64,000 nucleotides of DNA. It comes from Polyangiaceae bacterium. Its GTDB lineage: Bacteria; Myxococcota_A; Polyangia; Polyangiales; Polyangiaceae. Within the stretch, counting starts at the first letter, position 1; each line of letters opens with the position of its first letter. The stretch lies in assembly GCA_025353725.1 (NCBI GenBank), contig JANXOF010000037.1, forward strand, positions 62,001 to 126,000, read 5' to 3'. A program made the translations under genes and the position numbers. Shown piece after piece: positions 54,201 through 63,680 of this stretch. Under the pieces are notes generated by a model. That model did not search any database and had not been told where the DNA came from. It saw nothing but the letters and a program-made list of their open reading frames with translations.

Positions 54201-57200
54201 GCCATCGGCTTCCGCGAACGCTCCGAGGCGAACGAACAGCGCGCACGCCCGCGCCGGATGTGTCTTGAGCTCGGCTTCGGCGAGGGCCCGAACGCGCTCG
54301 TTGTAGCCCTCGGACTTGCCGAGGACCTTCCCGAGCCGAAGGGCGGCGTCGTGGGCAGCGCCACACGCAGAGTCGACCTCGATGGCCTGCACGTGCATCT
54401 CAAAAGCGTCGTCGGCTCGCCCGAGTCGCTCCTCGTACAAGTGGCCGAGTTCGTTGTAGAGCGCCGCAGCATCGGGCGGCGTACCACCGCGCATAATGCG
54501 CGCTTCGAGCGCGCGGACCAGGCTGACGAAGTCCCCCGACGTACGGAGCGAAGCCTCGAGGCGACGACCTTCGAGAGCGCTCTCGGAAGCGATCTCGAAC
54601 GCCGACTCGAGCACCTCCTTCGCGCGCTCAGGCTCGCCTTGAAGCGTGGCGACTTTGCTCAGCTCGAACATCACTTCTGACCGCGAAATCGGAGCGTCTT
54701 CGCCGAGGGGTTCGTGGCGGCGGAGCACCGTCAGCAGCGCGCGATAGGATCGCTCGGCGCGATCGAGCTGCCCATCGTCGCGGGCGAGCTCCGCGAGGGT
54801 GTGTAAGATCTCCGGATTCGCAGGATCGATGCGCGTAGCGGCGTCGAGCTCCACGAGCGCTTGGGCGCGCTCCCCAACTCTCAGGTCGAGTCGCGCGAGG
54901 TGGTAGTGCACGGGGGCACGCTCCTTCGGGCGTCGACCGCCGAACGCCTCGACCAGGGCGCGCAAGAGAGCGCGGGCATCATCGAAACGGTCAGCCGCAC
55001 CGAAAGCGTCGGCGAGCAGGAGCTTGATGGTGTTGTCCTCCGGAGCGAGGTCTGTGGCTTGCTCAAGAAGTGGAATCGCACGTTCGGGCTGCCCCGTGCG
55101 CGTGCGGTGAAGATCTGCCGCTTCGCGGAGTCGTCCGAAACGTGTGGCTTTGTCGACGGCGTACCGAGCCCCATCGGTGAGAAGCTCCGCAAGCGGACCC
55201 CAGGCTTCGGAAGCGTTGTAAGCCGAGGCGAGGCGCATGCGCACTCGGTCGCCCTCGGGATAGAGGGCGACCTCCGCTTCCAGTGTTGCTTGCGCCGCGG
55301 CGCCCAGGCCGGAGGCGAGCTGCGCATCCGCGAGTCTGAGCGCCACAGCCTCGCGAGAGGGGCCAAGAGTTCGTTCTCGCAGCTTATCGAGGTAGCTTGC
55401 CGCGCCCGGGTAGTCGCCGGCGGCGGTCGCTAGGCGTGCGAGCGAATCTAACGCAGCAGGCCTCTCCTCGAGGTCGATGACGCGACGGAGATGTCGCGTC
55501 GCGGCTTGAGAGCTACCCAGCATTACCTCCGCGATTTCTGCCGCGCGCTGGTGGAGGTCTGCCGCAGCGGTCGGCTCGAAAGCGTTCTCTGCGAGGGTTG
55601 CCTGCTGCGCAAGCAGCTCCTCGAGTTGGCTATACTGCTCGTCGCGCGTGAACAATGCCTCAAGCCGCGCCCGCGTGGCTTCGTTTCGCGGAGACTCTTC
55701 CAGGTTCTGCAAAAGAACCGTGGCCGCTTTTGCGGCGTCTCCGAGTTCGTCTTCGAGGTGTGCGACCTCCAAGCGAAGCGCAAGGCGCTCTTCTTGCGTC
55801 CGAGCGGTTTCGACGAGTCCGCGTTTCAGCGCGCGCAGCTCGGTTTTTTGCCCCGCGCTAAGGTAAAGGCGCACGAGGGATTCGATAGCCCGCGTGTCTT
55901 GTGGATCTTCGGCGATGAGCTGGAGGTAGATCTCCTTGGCACGCTCCTCCGCGTTGAGCCGTTCGAGAGCAAAGCGTGCCGCATCGTGACGAAGCGACCG
56001 CGATTTTTCGCGCGACCAAGGCAACGAAGCCGTTTCGACGAGGAGCGAGATGACCTTGTCATCGTCGCCGTCGCTTTCGTAGAGGTCTTTGAGTTCCGTC
56101 GCGGCTCGTTCGACATAGGTCTCTGGGGCGGCGGGAGTTCCTGACGAGACCGTAAACGCGAGCTTCGCGCCGCCGTCGTGGTCCTCGCCAGGAACGTCAC
56201 GCGTCGGGGAGCCTGTCCAACGCTCCACGGCGAGACGCCTGAGTTTCTCTAGAATTGCTTTAGAGAGGGCACGATCTCCCACGCTGCCCCGTGCAACATC
56301 CGCCGCTTCGCGCAGCAGATCGAGGTCTCCGCCCGTAGCGTCGGAGAGGCGGACGAGGCTGTCCACGAGCGGGCGTCCGTTCGCTCGACGTTGGAGCTTT
56401 GTCAGCTCCGCGAGGATCCCCGAGTTCGCGCTGTCGTACGTGAGAGCTCGCACGTACGCCGCTTCGGCGGAGTCCGGATCTCCTCTTCTTTCACGGTGCC
56501 AGACGGCGAGCGACGCTTCCATATCTCGGGCAAGCGGTGGCTCGAGACCGCCGCCGTCTCGTAAAAGCTCGGTCAAACATGACGTGAGAGCATCCCAGTC
56601 GGAAGACGTCGTGGCAGCCTTGGTTGCAGCTTCGAGCAGCTCGGGCTCGAGCCTCGCGCATGCCCGCGTACTCTCGACCAGGGTGACAGCTGCTGCGTCC
56701 CACCGTGCGGTGCGACCGGCCACGCGAAGAACGGCGGCCGCTGCTACGAGGTCGGTCGGGTCATCGTGTGCAGTATGCACGTAGGCGTCGAGCGCCGTTT
56801 CGGGTTCTTCGAGTCGTGTCTCAAGGACTTCGCCCAAGCGGAAACGCCGATCCCTTGACCACGATGCGGAGGGCGCCTCCGGGCTCGACACACACTCGAG
56901 AAGTGCATCCGCGAGCGAACGGAAGCTGCGGGTCGCTTCGGCGAGGCGGAACAGCTCGTCCAGGGTTCCTACGAGCGCGCACGACGGGTCGAGCATGAAC
57001 GCACGCCGCACGAATGCAAAGGCCGCAGGCGCGTCTTGCGCGCGTACTTCCGCCAGAGTTGCCGCCTCGAGCAGAATCGTGATCTCCGCTTCGTGAGTTG
57101 GCGACCCGTTCGTTGCGGCGTTGAGGCGATGCTCGGTGAGATCGAGAACCAGGCGCCAATCGTCCGCCGCTCGGAATGCCAGCAGCAATACGCGTACGAC

Positions 57201-60200
57201 GTCGGCCCGGTGGTCGGCTTGTTCGAGCAGCGCACGAAGACCGGCGCGCGAACCTTCGCTTCGAGCATCGTACCGAAGCGCGGACTCATAGCTCTCGACG
57301 GCTTGCGATGTCGCCGCGAGTTCTGTGCGTTGAATATCCCCAAGATCGCGCAAAAAGGACGCCTTTTCGCGGGCGTTTTCGGTTCTTCGAGCCGCTTGTG
57401 CAAAGAGTTCAGCGAGGTCGCTCCAGCGCCGGGTCGCCCGATAGAGAGCCGCGAGTGCGCGCGTTCCCTCGGCTTCATGCCCGAACGTCGCTTCTACGTC
57501 GACCCAGGCCGTGATGGCTTCTTCAGGGGCCTCGAGCTTCTCGCTGAACAGCGTTGCGATACGAATTCGATCGGCACGCTGCTCGTGGGCTGGACGATCG
57601 AGCTTGTCGCGCTTCGTGAGGACATCAATGAGCGGCTGCCAGCGCTGCGCTTCCTCGAACTGAACGACCAGACCATCGAGCGCTTCGCGATCGTGCGGGG
57701 CGGTCTCAAGGCGACCCTCCCACGCCCAGATCGCGCGCGGATTTTCGTGCAACTCAGTGGCGAGACGCGCGACGGCGCCGAGCACACGAAAGCGCTCTTC
57801 TTGACGTTCTTCGAGGAGCGCGAGTCGCTCTAACACATCGAGGCGATCCGATTTACGCCCGGCGGTTTCGAGCAGCGGCTCAACCTTCCGGCATGCGGCG
57901 AGTTTCGCCTCGCTTCCAGCTTGGGCGGTCGCAAGGATACGAAAGAATATGTCGATTGCGCGGTCTGGGTCTTTGAGCTTGTCGGTCGTGACGACGCCCG
58001 CCTGCATCAGGAGGTCGACCTTCAGTGTGTCCTCGGCGCACGCGTCTGCGGCCGATACGAGGACGTCGGCGAGTCGCTCGAAGCGACCGACGCTTTCGGC
58101 GAGCCGAGCGAGCTCCGTCCGGTGCGCGGCAAACGTGGGCTCGAGAAGCACGAGCTGGATGAAGTGTTCCATCGCGCGTTCGTCGTCGCCGAGATGCGCG
58201 TAAAGAACGGCGATTTGGTGGTGCCTTTGCGTTCGCTCCTCAATAGTTTTGGAGCCCTCGAGTTCGACCTCGAGCGCTCGCGCGAGGTTTTCCTCCATGC
58301 CGGAGGCTTCGTACCGAGCCCTCAAAAGCGCCGCGGCGCGTTGACGAACGAGCCCCGCAGCCTTCGCTTTCGGGGCGTAGGAGTCGCGACGGCCCTCGGC
58401 TGGACGCATCACTTCGGGACGAACTTCGGCGGTGTGCGGAGCCTTCGCGAGTACCCGTTCAAGTAACGCCGTCACGTCTAACGCAGGCATCAAAGGAGGC
58501 GGTAGGCTGCACGGCAGCATCCGCTCCGACGGCAGCGCGAGCGAGCTTGCTCGGACGTTCACGTCCGCGGTTTGGCGTCCGTTCTCACGCTCGTTCGCGT
58601 TCTCATTCTCATTCTGATGCGCGAGAATATCTTCGATCACGATGAGCGCGCTCGATGCGTCGCTCAGCTCGTCGAGCCAGAGGTTTGCCATTCGGGCGCG
58701 TTCGCGCTGCGCTTCGTCGTACGTGAGCTGCGGAAGCCGCTCACCAAGGAGGCCGATGAGTTCGCGATGAAAGCCGTGTCTTTCGTAGAGGCGCTCGAGC
58801 GCGGCTTCGATCCGCGTTGTGCCGGGCTTTAGAGCGAGGAGCTGCTCGAGATAGCCGATTGCCCGTTTGGAGTGATTGGCAAAGTCTTTGGCGATTTGAG
58901 CGGCTTCTTCTAAAAGCTCGAGGCGTCGGGGCGCCTCCGCACGAGCGGCGGTGCGATCGTAGAGGGCAAAAAGGTCATCCCATCGTTCCTGGGCGTCGAA
59001 GATAAGCTTCAGTCGGTCGAATGCCCAATTGTCTAGCGGGTCAATTTCGAGGAGACGCTCGAGAATACCCACGACGCGCACGCTGTCCTCGAGCCACTCT
59101 TCGAAAAAGGCGACCGCGCGCTGACCAAGATCGTTCGCAACGACACCATCGAGCGGGCGGCGCAGCACTTCTTCGTAAAGTGCCGCGACGGAGTCGGGCG
59201 ATGAGAGCTTTCGTGCGAGGGTTTCGGCGCGGTCCCACAACGCGGCGTGGTGTGGAAGTTCCCTGGCAGCGCGGACGACGACGTCGAACGCGTCGGCCGT
59301 GTTGTCGAGGTCCGCGTAAATGTCGAGCAGGCGCTCGTAGTGCCCCAAACGAAAATCGATTCCGGGTTCACCGTGACCGAGCAAGCGACGCAAAATGGCC
59401 GCCCGAGAGACCGGATCGCAGACCGCGTCGAGGCATGTGTCCAAGAGTGCGGCGGCCTCGGTTTTGATGTCCACATCCGACAGCAGGACCGCCGCGAGCT
59501 CGAGGGCTTGCGAATCATCAGGTGAGGCGTCGAGCACACTTGCGAGGTACGGCAAAGCTTCGCGCTCTCGTCCCGCGCAGCCCACCAAGAGTGTCGCAAT
59601 TTGGACGGCGAGCGCCTGGCGTACCTCGCCCTCGCTCGTCGCATGTCGAGTCGTCAGGGCGGTGAGTGCGCCTGCGAGATCGCCCTGCGACAGAGAGAGC
59701 CGCGTGACCGAGCCAAGGGCATCAAGGTCGTCGGCCTCGTTCGCGAGGACATCTTTGTAAAGTTCAAGCGCACGCGTTGGGTTTTTCAGCAAGGTTTCCT
59801 CCAAAGCGGCCCACGAGGTGAGTGCACGCGAGCGATCTGCAGGTCGTGCGTTTTCGACGTGCCATGCCGCGAGCCAGCGAACGTCTGCATTGCGGCCTTC
59901 ACTCGGGGGCATGGCCTCGAGCAGCGAGCGAAGTCCCAACGCCGCAGCGGCGCGGTTTGGCTCGTCGGCGGCGGTCTCAATCACGGTCCGGTAAGCTCTT
60001 GCGGCGTCTGCATGGCTTGCGGGTTGGGTCGCCAGCACACGCGCCATCGCGAGCGTGACTTCCGCCGTCTCGTGGAGGCCCTTTGACGCCGCTGCGATAG
60101 CCAAGGCAAACGCTTCGACGTCGCCCGTACGTCGCGCAAGCGTTTCAAATTCGGCGAGTACCCCGCGATGACAAGGCGCGAGTGCGAAGGCGTTGGCCGC

Positions 60201-63200
60201 GGCAGCGAATGCCCCCGGTAAGTCGTGCGCGTGTTCGGCAAGGAGTCGCGCCTGGCGACGGAAAAGCGACACGCGCTCCGAAGGCTCGCCGGCGACCTCG
60301 AGCAGCACATCGAGGAGCGCTCTCGTGCGTGCGTAGTTCCCCGTGCGCTCATAGAGGTCGACAAGTTGCGCGGTGGCTTCGATATCGCGAGGGTTGCACT
60401 CTCGCACGCGCACAAGGAGCGCGACGAGCGTGGCTTCGTCTCCGCTGCTGCGAGCGATCTCGGCGGCCTGTTTCAAGTGCTCGACGGCTCGGCGGCTGTC
60501 GCCTGATGCGAGATCGAGTGTCGCGATTCGCTCGAGTCCCTGCGATTGTTGCCGAGGGTCCGTCGTGTGGGCGACGCGCCTTTCGAGCACGAGGCGAAGC
60601 AAGTCTACGTCGTTGATGACGATGGCTACGTGTTCGACGAGGTCGAGGTCGCTCGACACGGCCTCGGCGCTATGGAGGAGTGCGCGCGCGTGAAGTCCGG
60701 CCCGCTCATGTTGTCCATGAGCCGACGCTATCTCAGCGATGCGTGCGTGCGACCCGCGAGCCTCTTCCGGCGACGAGGCGATCGGAAGGTGCGCTTCGAG
60801 GATGTCGCAGAGGTCGCTCCAGGCTCCGACTTCCGAGAGGAGCTCGACGAGCGCATCGTAGGCGATTTGATCCGAGGCGTTGTCCCCGAGCGCTTGGCGG
60901 TAGACCCCTAAAGCCGCCTCGAGGTTTCGCAGTTCGTAGCGCTCGATGCTGCCAATGCTGTGAAGAAGCTCGCCACGGCGAGCCGCGTCTGGACCTCGTT
61001 CGAGAGCTGCGCGAAACAGCGCGACGCGCTCTTCGGGGTTACCTGACTCGCGCAGAAGGCCGTCGATGCGCGACAACAAGGAGAGTGAGGATGGCTCGAA
61101 GCTGAGGGCTCGCCGGAGGGCGACAAGCGCCGCTCCTAGGTCGCCCGATGCGGCATGCTCTGAGCCGACTCGCTCGGCAAGTGCGGCAAGTGGGGACGAC
61201 GAGATCGGGTGCTCCCCGAGACCCTTCCCCAAGATCGCTGCGCGTCGTTTGGGGTCGGTGTCGCCCGCGAAGGCGTCAAACCGCTCGAGCCACGGCTGAA
61301 TCGGCTCGTTGCCGGTGACGGCCTCCGCAAGGCCCTTGCCGACGAGGTCGAGCGCTTTGTCGCGCGACGTCGCGAACGACAGGACGGCCGCTTCGTCGAT
61401 GGCGACGAGGCGTTCGCGTAGGTGGGCTGACAGCCTAGCCTTGATATCCAGCACGCGAAGCAGGCCTTGACTGTCCTCATCGCGGCGGTAGGCCGGCTCG
61501 AGCACGAGCGCCGCGGCGAGACGGTGCTCCCCCGCAGAAAGGAGCTTTTCGAGGGCTCCACGACTCGCTCGGTCTGCAGGGTCGGCGTCCAGTGCGCTCT
61601 TGAATGCATCGATGGCCGCGACGTAGTCGCGTGTGCGTGTAAGGTGCACGAGTCCGAGTCTCGAGAGAACCGACGACCGTTCGGTAAGAGGCGCCATTTG
61701 CGCCTCCTGTGAGAGCGCTGCCGCGAGCTCGGGCCATTGACGTTGGAGCTCGAGAAGTGGAATCCATTGGGCGTAGATGTCCCTCGCGGGACCGTAGGTC
61801 TCGACGAGCTGTCGCCACGCTTCGGCCGCGCTCGTGATGTCCTTCGCAAGGTGCGTGAGAACTTCGGCGGCACGGAACGAGAGCTGCCTCGCGAGGGCGC
61901 TGTCACCGCTCTTCGCCGCGAGTCCACGTGCACGCTGCTCAAGCACGAACGAAAGGTCGAGCCAAGACTCTCGTTTCTCATAAAGCGGCTCGAGAGCCTC
62001 GAAAGCGCGCTCGCGCGCGGGGCTATCGACGAGGCGACGCCAAGCGTCGATGGCTCGCTCGATGTCGCCGAGGGGAGTCGTACAGAGCTGTGCGATACGT
62101 TCCGTGGCTTGCTGCTTTTCGCTATCGTCGTTGCTTAACTCTGCGACGCGCGACAAAACCTCGACGAGGTTCTTCGCATCGTTTTCTGCCTCATAAAGGC
62201 TCGTGAGGGCCCGCGACGCCACGAGGATCGCAGCGGCGGCGGAGCCCGTGGCAGTGAGCACGCCAACGAGCGCGGTTCGCGCGCGCTTCGCGTCGCCTCC
62301 CAGGAGCAGCAGCTCGCCCATCTCGGCGTTGATGAGAGACCGCACGCTCGCATCTTTGGCGGCGGTCGAAATCCGCGCAAACGTCCGCGCGACGTCGAGT
62401 GGTCCTTTCAGCGTCGAACCGAGCGCGACGTAGCGACGGCGCAAATCGTCCTCGGTCGGATCAATGCCTAAGGCCTGCTCGAACGCATCCAGTGCACCTT
62501 GGGGATCGTTGAGCTCGTCTTGTTTGAGAATGCCAATTCGCCGCAGGACATCACGACGCCTCGGGCCGCGTGTATTTTCGAGTTCGATGGCGAGGTAGCG
62601 GGCAGCCTCCTCCGTGGTCGGTGCACCCGACGCAAGGGCGGCCGCTGACCGAGCGGCGAGGCCTTTGCTTTCGAGAAGGCGGAGGGCCACACGCCGCGCC
62701 TCTGGGTGGGTCGGGTCGACGTCGAGGAGCGCCTCGACATGAGGCATCGCGCGTTCCGGCTCTTTGAGCTGATTTGCGAACACCTCGACGAGTTTGGCGC
62801 GGATCTGCGCGGTGTCGTCGACGTCTGGGGGAGGGTCAGCGGCGAGCGCTTGCTCGAACATTCGCGCGACGTCACGGTACCGGTTCGCTTTGACGTAGCG
62901 CGCCTCAAGGACGCTCCGCAGGGGCTCGTCCGTAGGGTCTAGTTTGACCAGCTGTTGATAAGTCTCAATCGCCTTGTCTTCGAGATTGGCACGTTCATAG
63001 AGAATGGCCGCTCGCTTGAGGAGAAGGAGTTGGTCTGGCTTATTTCGATGGGTTGCCGTGTAAACGCAGAGATCCGCCAACTTCTTGTTGTCGTCGACGC
63101 GCGTGAGGTGGGCGTCGATTCGCTTGAATGCGCCTGCGTGAGCGGGCCAGGCCGTAAGCGCTCTTTCGAGGTAGGTCGTGGCGCCAAACTCGTCTCCAAG

Positions 63201-63527
63201 GACCTCTCCAAAAAAACCTGCCGCGCGGTAGAAAAGCTCGGCCTGCACCAGAGGCACGAGGGTTTTCAGTCGTCGTCCTTGCGCAACGGATTCGTAAGCG
63301 AACGCGAGTTCCGACACACGGTCGTGGCGGACGGCGGCCTCATGCAACTCCAGCCAAATGCCGTCATCGAGCTGATTTTTGGAGAGCCCGAAAAGCAACG
63401 CATCAAGGATTTCCTCTTCGTTCTCGAGTTTGGTCTCGAACGAAGGAATTCCGTGACGGGATTTGTGAAATGACGGCGGCGACGATGGCATGGGCATCCG
63501 AGCGAGCCGAGAGGGGAGGGAGGCCAA
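51234..63527 (-). CDS. Giant (up to 4097 aa) tetratricopeptide-repeat protein
   Basis: Single uninterrupted ORF of ~12.3 kb with recurrent TPR-like units (e.g. DRAIDIFFRILATAQAGSEAKLAACRKVEPLLETAGRKSDRLDVLERLALLEE; PQGALDAFEQALGIDPTEDDLRRRYVAL). Start may be 63497 or 63491. Confidence 0.92.
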   Translation of the reverse strand: MASLPSRLARMPMPSSPPSFHKSRHGIPSFETKLENEEEILDALLFGLSKNQLDDGIWLELHEAAVRHDRVSELAFAYESVAQGRRLKTLVPLVQAELFYRAAGFFGEVLGDEFGATTYLERALTAWPAHAGAFKRIDAHLTRVDDNKKLADLCVYTATHRNKPDQLLLLKRAAILYERANLEDKAIETYQQLVKLDPTDEPLRSVLEARYVKANRYRDVARMFEQALAADPPPDVDDTAQIRAKLVEVFANQLKEPERAMPHVEALLDVDPTHPEARRVALRLLESKGLAARSAAALASGAPTTEEAARYLAIELENTRGPRRRDVLRRIGILKQDELNDPQGALDAFEQALGIDPTEDDLRRRYVALGSTLKGPLDVARTFARISTAAKDASVRSLINAEMGELLLLGGDAKRARTALVGVLTATGSAAAAILVASRALTSLYEAENDAKNLVEVLSRVAELSNDDSEKQQATERIAQLCTTPLGDIERAIDAWRRLVDSPARERAFEALEPLYEKRESWLDLSFVLEQRARGLAAKSGDSALARQLSFRAAEVLTHLAKDITSAAEAWRQLVETYGPARDIYAQWIPLLELQRQWPELAAALSQEAQMAPLTERSSVLSRLGLVHLTRTRDYVAAIDAFKSALDADPADRASRGALEKLLSAGEHRLAAALVLEPAYRRDEDSQGLLRVLDIKARLSAHLRERLVAIDEAAVLSFATSRDKALDLVGKGLAEAVTGNEPIQPWLERFDAFAGDTDPKRRAAILGKGLGEHPISSSPLAALAERVGSEHAASGDLGAALVALRRALSFEPSSLSLLSRIDGLLRESGNPEERVALFRAALERGPDAARRGELLHSIGSIERYELRNLEAALGVYRQALGDNASDQIAYDALVELLSEVGAWSDLCDILEAHLPIASSPEEARGSHARIAEIASAHGQHERAGLHARALLHSAEAVSSDLDLVEHVAIVINDVDLLRLVLERRVAHTTDPRQQSQGLERIATLDLASGDSRRAVEHLKQAAEIARSSGDEATLVALLVRVRECNPRDIEATAQLVDLYERTGNYARTRALLDVLLEVAGEPSERVSLFRRQARLLAEHAHDLPGAFAAAANAFALAPCHRGVLAEFETLARRTGDVEAFALAIAAASKGLHETAEVTLAMARVLATQPASHADAARAYRTVIETAADEPNRAAAALGLRSLLEAMPPSEGRNADVRWLAAWHVENARPADRSRALTSWAALEETLLKNPTRALELYKDVLANEADDLDALGSVTRLSLSQGDLAGALTALTTRHATSEGEVRQALAVQIATLLVGCAGREREALPYLASVLDASPDDSQALELAAVLLSDVDIKTEAAALLDTCLDAVCDPVSRAAILRRLLGHGEPGIDFRLGHYERLLDIYADLDNTADAFDVVVRAARELPHHAALWDRAETLARKLSSPDSVAALYEEVLRRPLDGVVANDLGQRAVAFFEEWLEDSVRVVGILERLLEIDPLDNWAFDRLKLIFDAQERWDDLFALYDRTAARAEAPRRLELLEEAAQIAKDFANHSKRAIGYLEQLLALKPGTTRIEAALERLYERHGFHRELIGLLGERLPQLTYDEAQRERARMANLWLDELSDASSALIVIEDILAHQNENENANERENGRQTADVNVRASSLALPSERMLPCSLPPPLMPALDVTALLERVLAKAPHTAEVRPEVMRPAEGRRDSYAPKAKAAGLVRQRAAALLRARYEASGMEENLARALEVELEGSKTIEERTQRHHQIAVLYAHLGDDERAMEHFIQLVLLEPTFAAHRTELARLAESVGRFERLADVLVSAADACAEDTLKVDLLMQAGVVTTDKLKDPDRAIDIFFRILATAQAGSEAKLAACRKVEPLLETAGRKSDRLDVLERLALLEERQEERFRVLGAVARLATELHENPRAIWAWEGRLETAPHDREALDGLVVQFEEAQRWQPLIDVLTKRDKLDRPAHEQRADRIRIATLFSEKLEAPEEAITAWVDVEATFGHEAEGTRALAALYRATRRWSDLAELFAQAARRTENAREKASFLRDLGDIQRTELAATSQAVESYESALRYDARSEGSRAGLRALLEQADHRADVVRVLLLAFRAADDWRLVLDLTEHRLNAATNGSPTHEAEITILLEAATLAEVRAQDAPAAFAFVRRAFMLDPSCALVGTLDELFRLAEATRSFRSLADALLECVSSPEAPSASWSRDRRFRLGEVLETRLEEPETALDAYVHTAHDDPTDLVAAAAVLRVAGRTARWDAAAVTLVESTRACARLEPELLEAATKAATTSSDWDALTSCLTELLRDGGGLEPPLARDMEASLAVWHRERRGDPDSAEAAYVRALTYDSANSGILAELTKLQRRANGRPLVDSLVRLSDATGGDLDLLREAADVARGSVGDRALSKAILEKLRRLAVERWTGSPTRDVPGEDHDGGAKLAFTVSSGTPAAPETYVERAATELKDLYESDGDDDKVISLLVETASLPWSREKSRSLRHDAARFALERLNAEERAKEIYLQLIAEDPQDTRAIESLVRLYLSAGQKTELRALKRGLVETARTQEERLALRLEVAHLEDELGDAAKAATVLLQNLEESPRNEATRARLEALFTRDEQYSQLEELLAQQATLAENAFEPTAAADLHQRAAEIAEVMLGSSQAATRHLRRVIDLEERPAALDSLARLATAAGDYPGAASYLDKLRERTLGPSREAVALRLADAQLASGLGAAAQATLEAEVALYPEGDRVRMRLASAYNASEAWGPLAELLTDGARYAVDKATRFGRLREAADLHRTRTGQPERAIPLLEQATDLAPEDNTIKLLLADAFGAADRFDDARALLRALVEAFGGRRPKERAPVHYHLARLDLRVGERAQALVELDAATRIDPANPEILHTLAELARDDGQLDRAERSYRALLTVLRRHEPLGEDAPISRSEVMFELSKVATLQGEPERAKEVLESAFEIASESALEGRRLEASLRTSGDFVSLVRALEARIMRGGTPPDAAALYNELGHLYEERLGRADDAFEMHVQAIEVDSACGAAHDAALRLGKVLGKSEGYNERVRALAEAELKTHPARACALFVRLGAFAEADGKDDREAARLYERAAAADSRDRSVLAALDLAYERLGDYGAQARVLGVRVALDTEDSSPSSDVLYRLVQLLFRGNDVDAACNAFEQAFAADADSDRAQPLMRVAAEAHPASERVVDILERLARESGRPRELVDALVRRWALPTSSTAPMREAVEIASVELSDRDLTESLLRRYLEGIQDDKEGRVWALAKLAGLCEEAGNVREAVVLKREAADLSEPADARRLLYDVAGLASGPLSDLRLAGSVYEELHGLDPVDRDAWELLLDVYRRTDDFEKLGALLQEVVGYVDDSGERSKLRLERVRVGMEKLKLSDDDAAVALREIVDEDPAQVDGAILLVAILERSGREEDLVELLGKQLDAAKDRQDADAVSSLSWRLGKLLEGRDSVQARLVYSAALDWDPRAKDVLIALEALHEQGGESEQRADVMERRLAIEHGAVAEQLALALASVRHSGGDSEGALRALEMGFKAAPESRELCSKLEAAYREQLEYDKLAELFVTDARSRHEPEAMSERLREAARLYRDELSDPEQGAKSLREARDAAPGNQELFHELVEMLIAAGELAAAVTELSGAIERQDGLDTVADYARRAELLSRRAGLRVRLGQGEGALEDFDEAIECGLVSLRAPLAEHLGTLAMQAAGRGDSNGWRTYRLRMAQLRLELGEIDQARDVLTELLKADSKDKATLRAVAHLDELEGRWDAASATYRRLVGLEDEVGIVSAALKLAETCEKAGRLADARGGLERARMAAPNDAPLRQRLAWLYEALGATRELAELVLEEARASVGDIAPRFEGLMRAGQLFLEYAQDPSAPPGLALNAAIAPLEEAHALRSGDLDCSALLSDAYVASGRFDEALDLLQRTIGTFKGRRARELSALYHRLARIAEVQGDNHAELQHLTTALDMDPQSGGVASELAQRAIELQSLDLAQRALRVITMLKEPAPLPKALAYQHLGEIARQQGDGKRAMMMLKRAIDDDPTLQSARDLLQKLQAEGV
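58581..58616. repeat. Imperfect hexanucleotide tract encoding NENENANEREN in the giant TPR protein
   Basis: + strand gttctcacgctcgttcgcgttctcattctcattctg; coding strand CAG AAT GAG AAT GAG AAC GCG AAC GAG CGT GAG AAC. Confidence 0.8.
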
Positions 63528-63680
63528 GCGTATCGGAAATTAGCGAAGCGCAACGCGAAACGGGCGCACACAACCGTTCCCTGGGTCGCCTTCATGAGGG
63601 GCGTGTGCGAGCGTCCCAACGGGGGGGGCCACATCTCCTTGACGGAGAGCGGCTACCTCCCTAACAAGCTCCGCACGCCC

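Noticed and set aside
53673-54680. 335-aa plus-strand ORF inside the giant TPR gene, plus many similar ORFs at 51.5-63.5 kb
   Set aside because: Antisense shadows of a continuous 12.3-kb coding frame with clear TPR periodicity.
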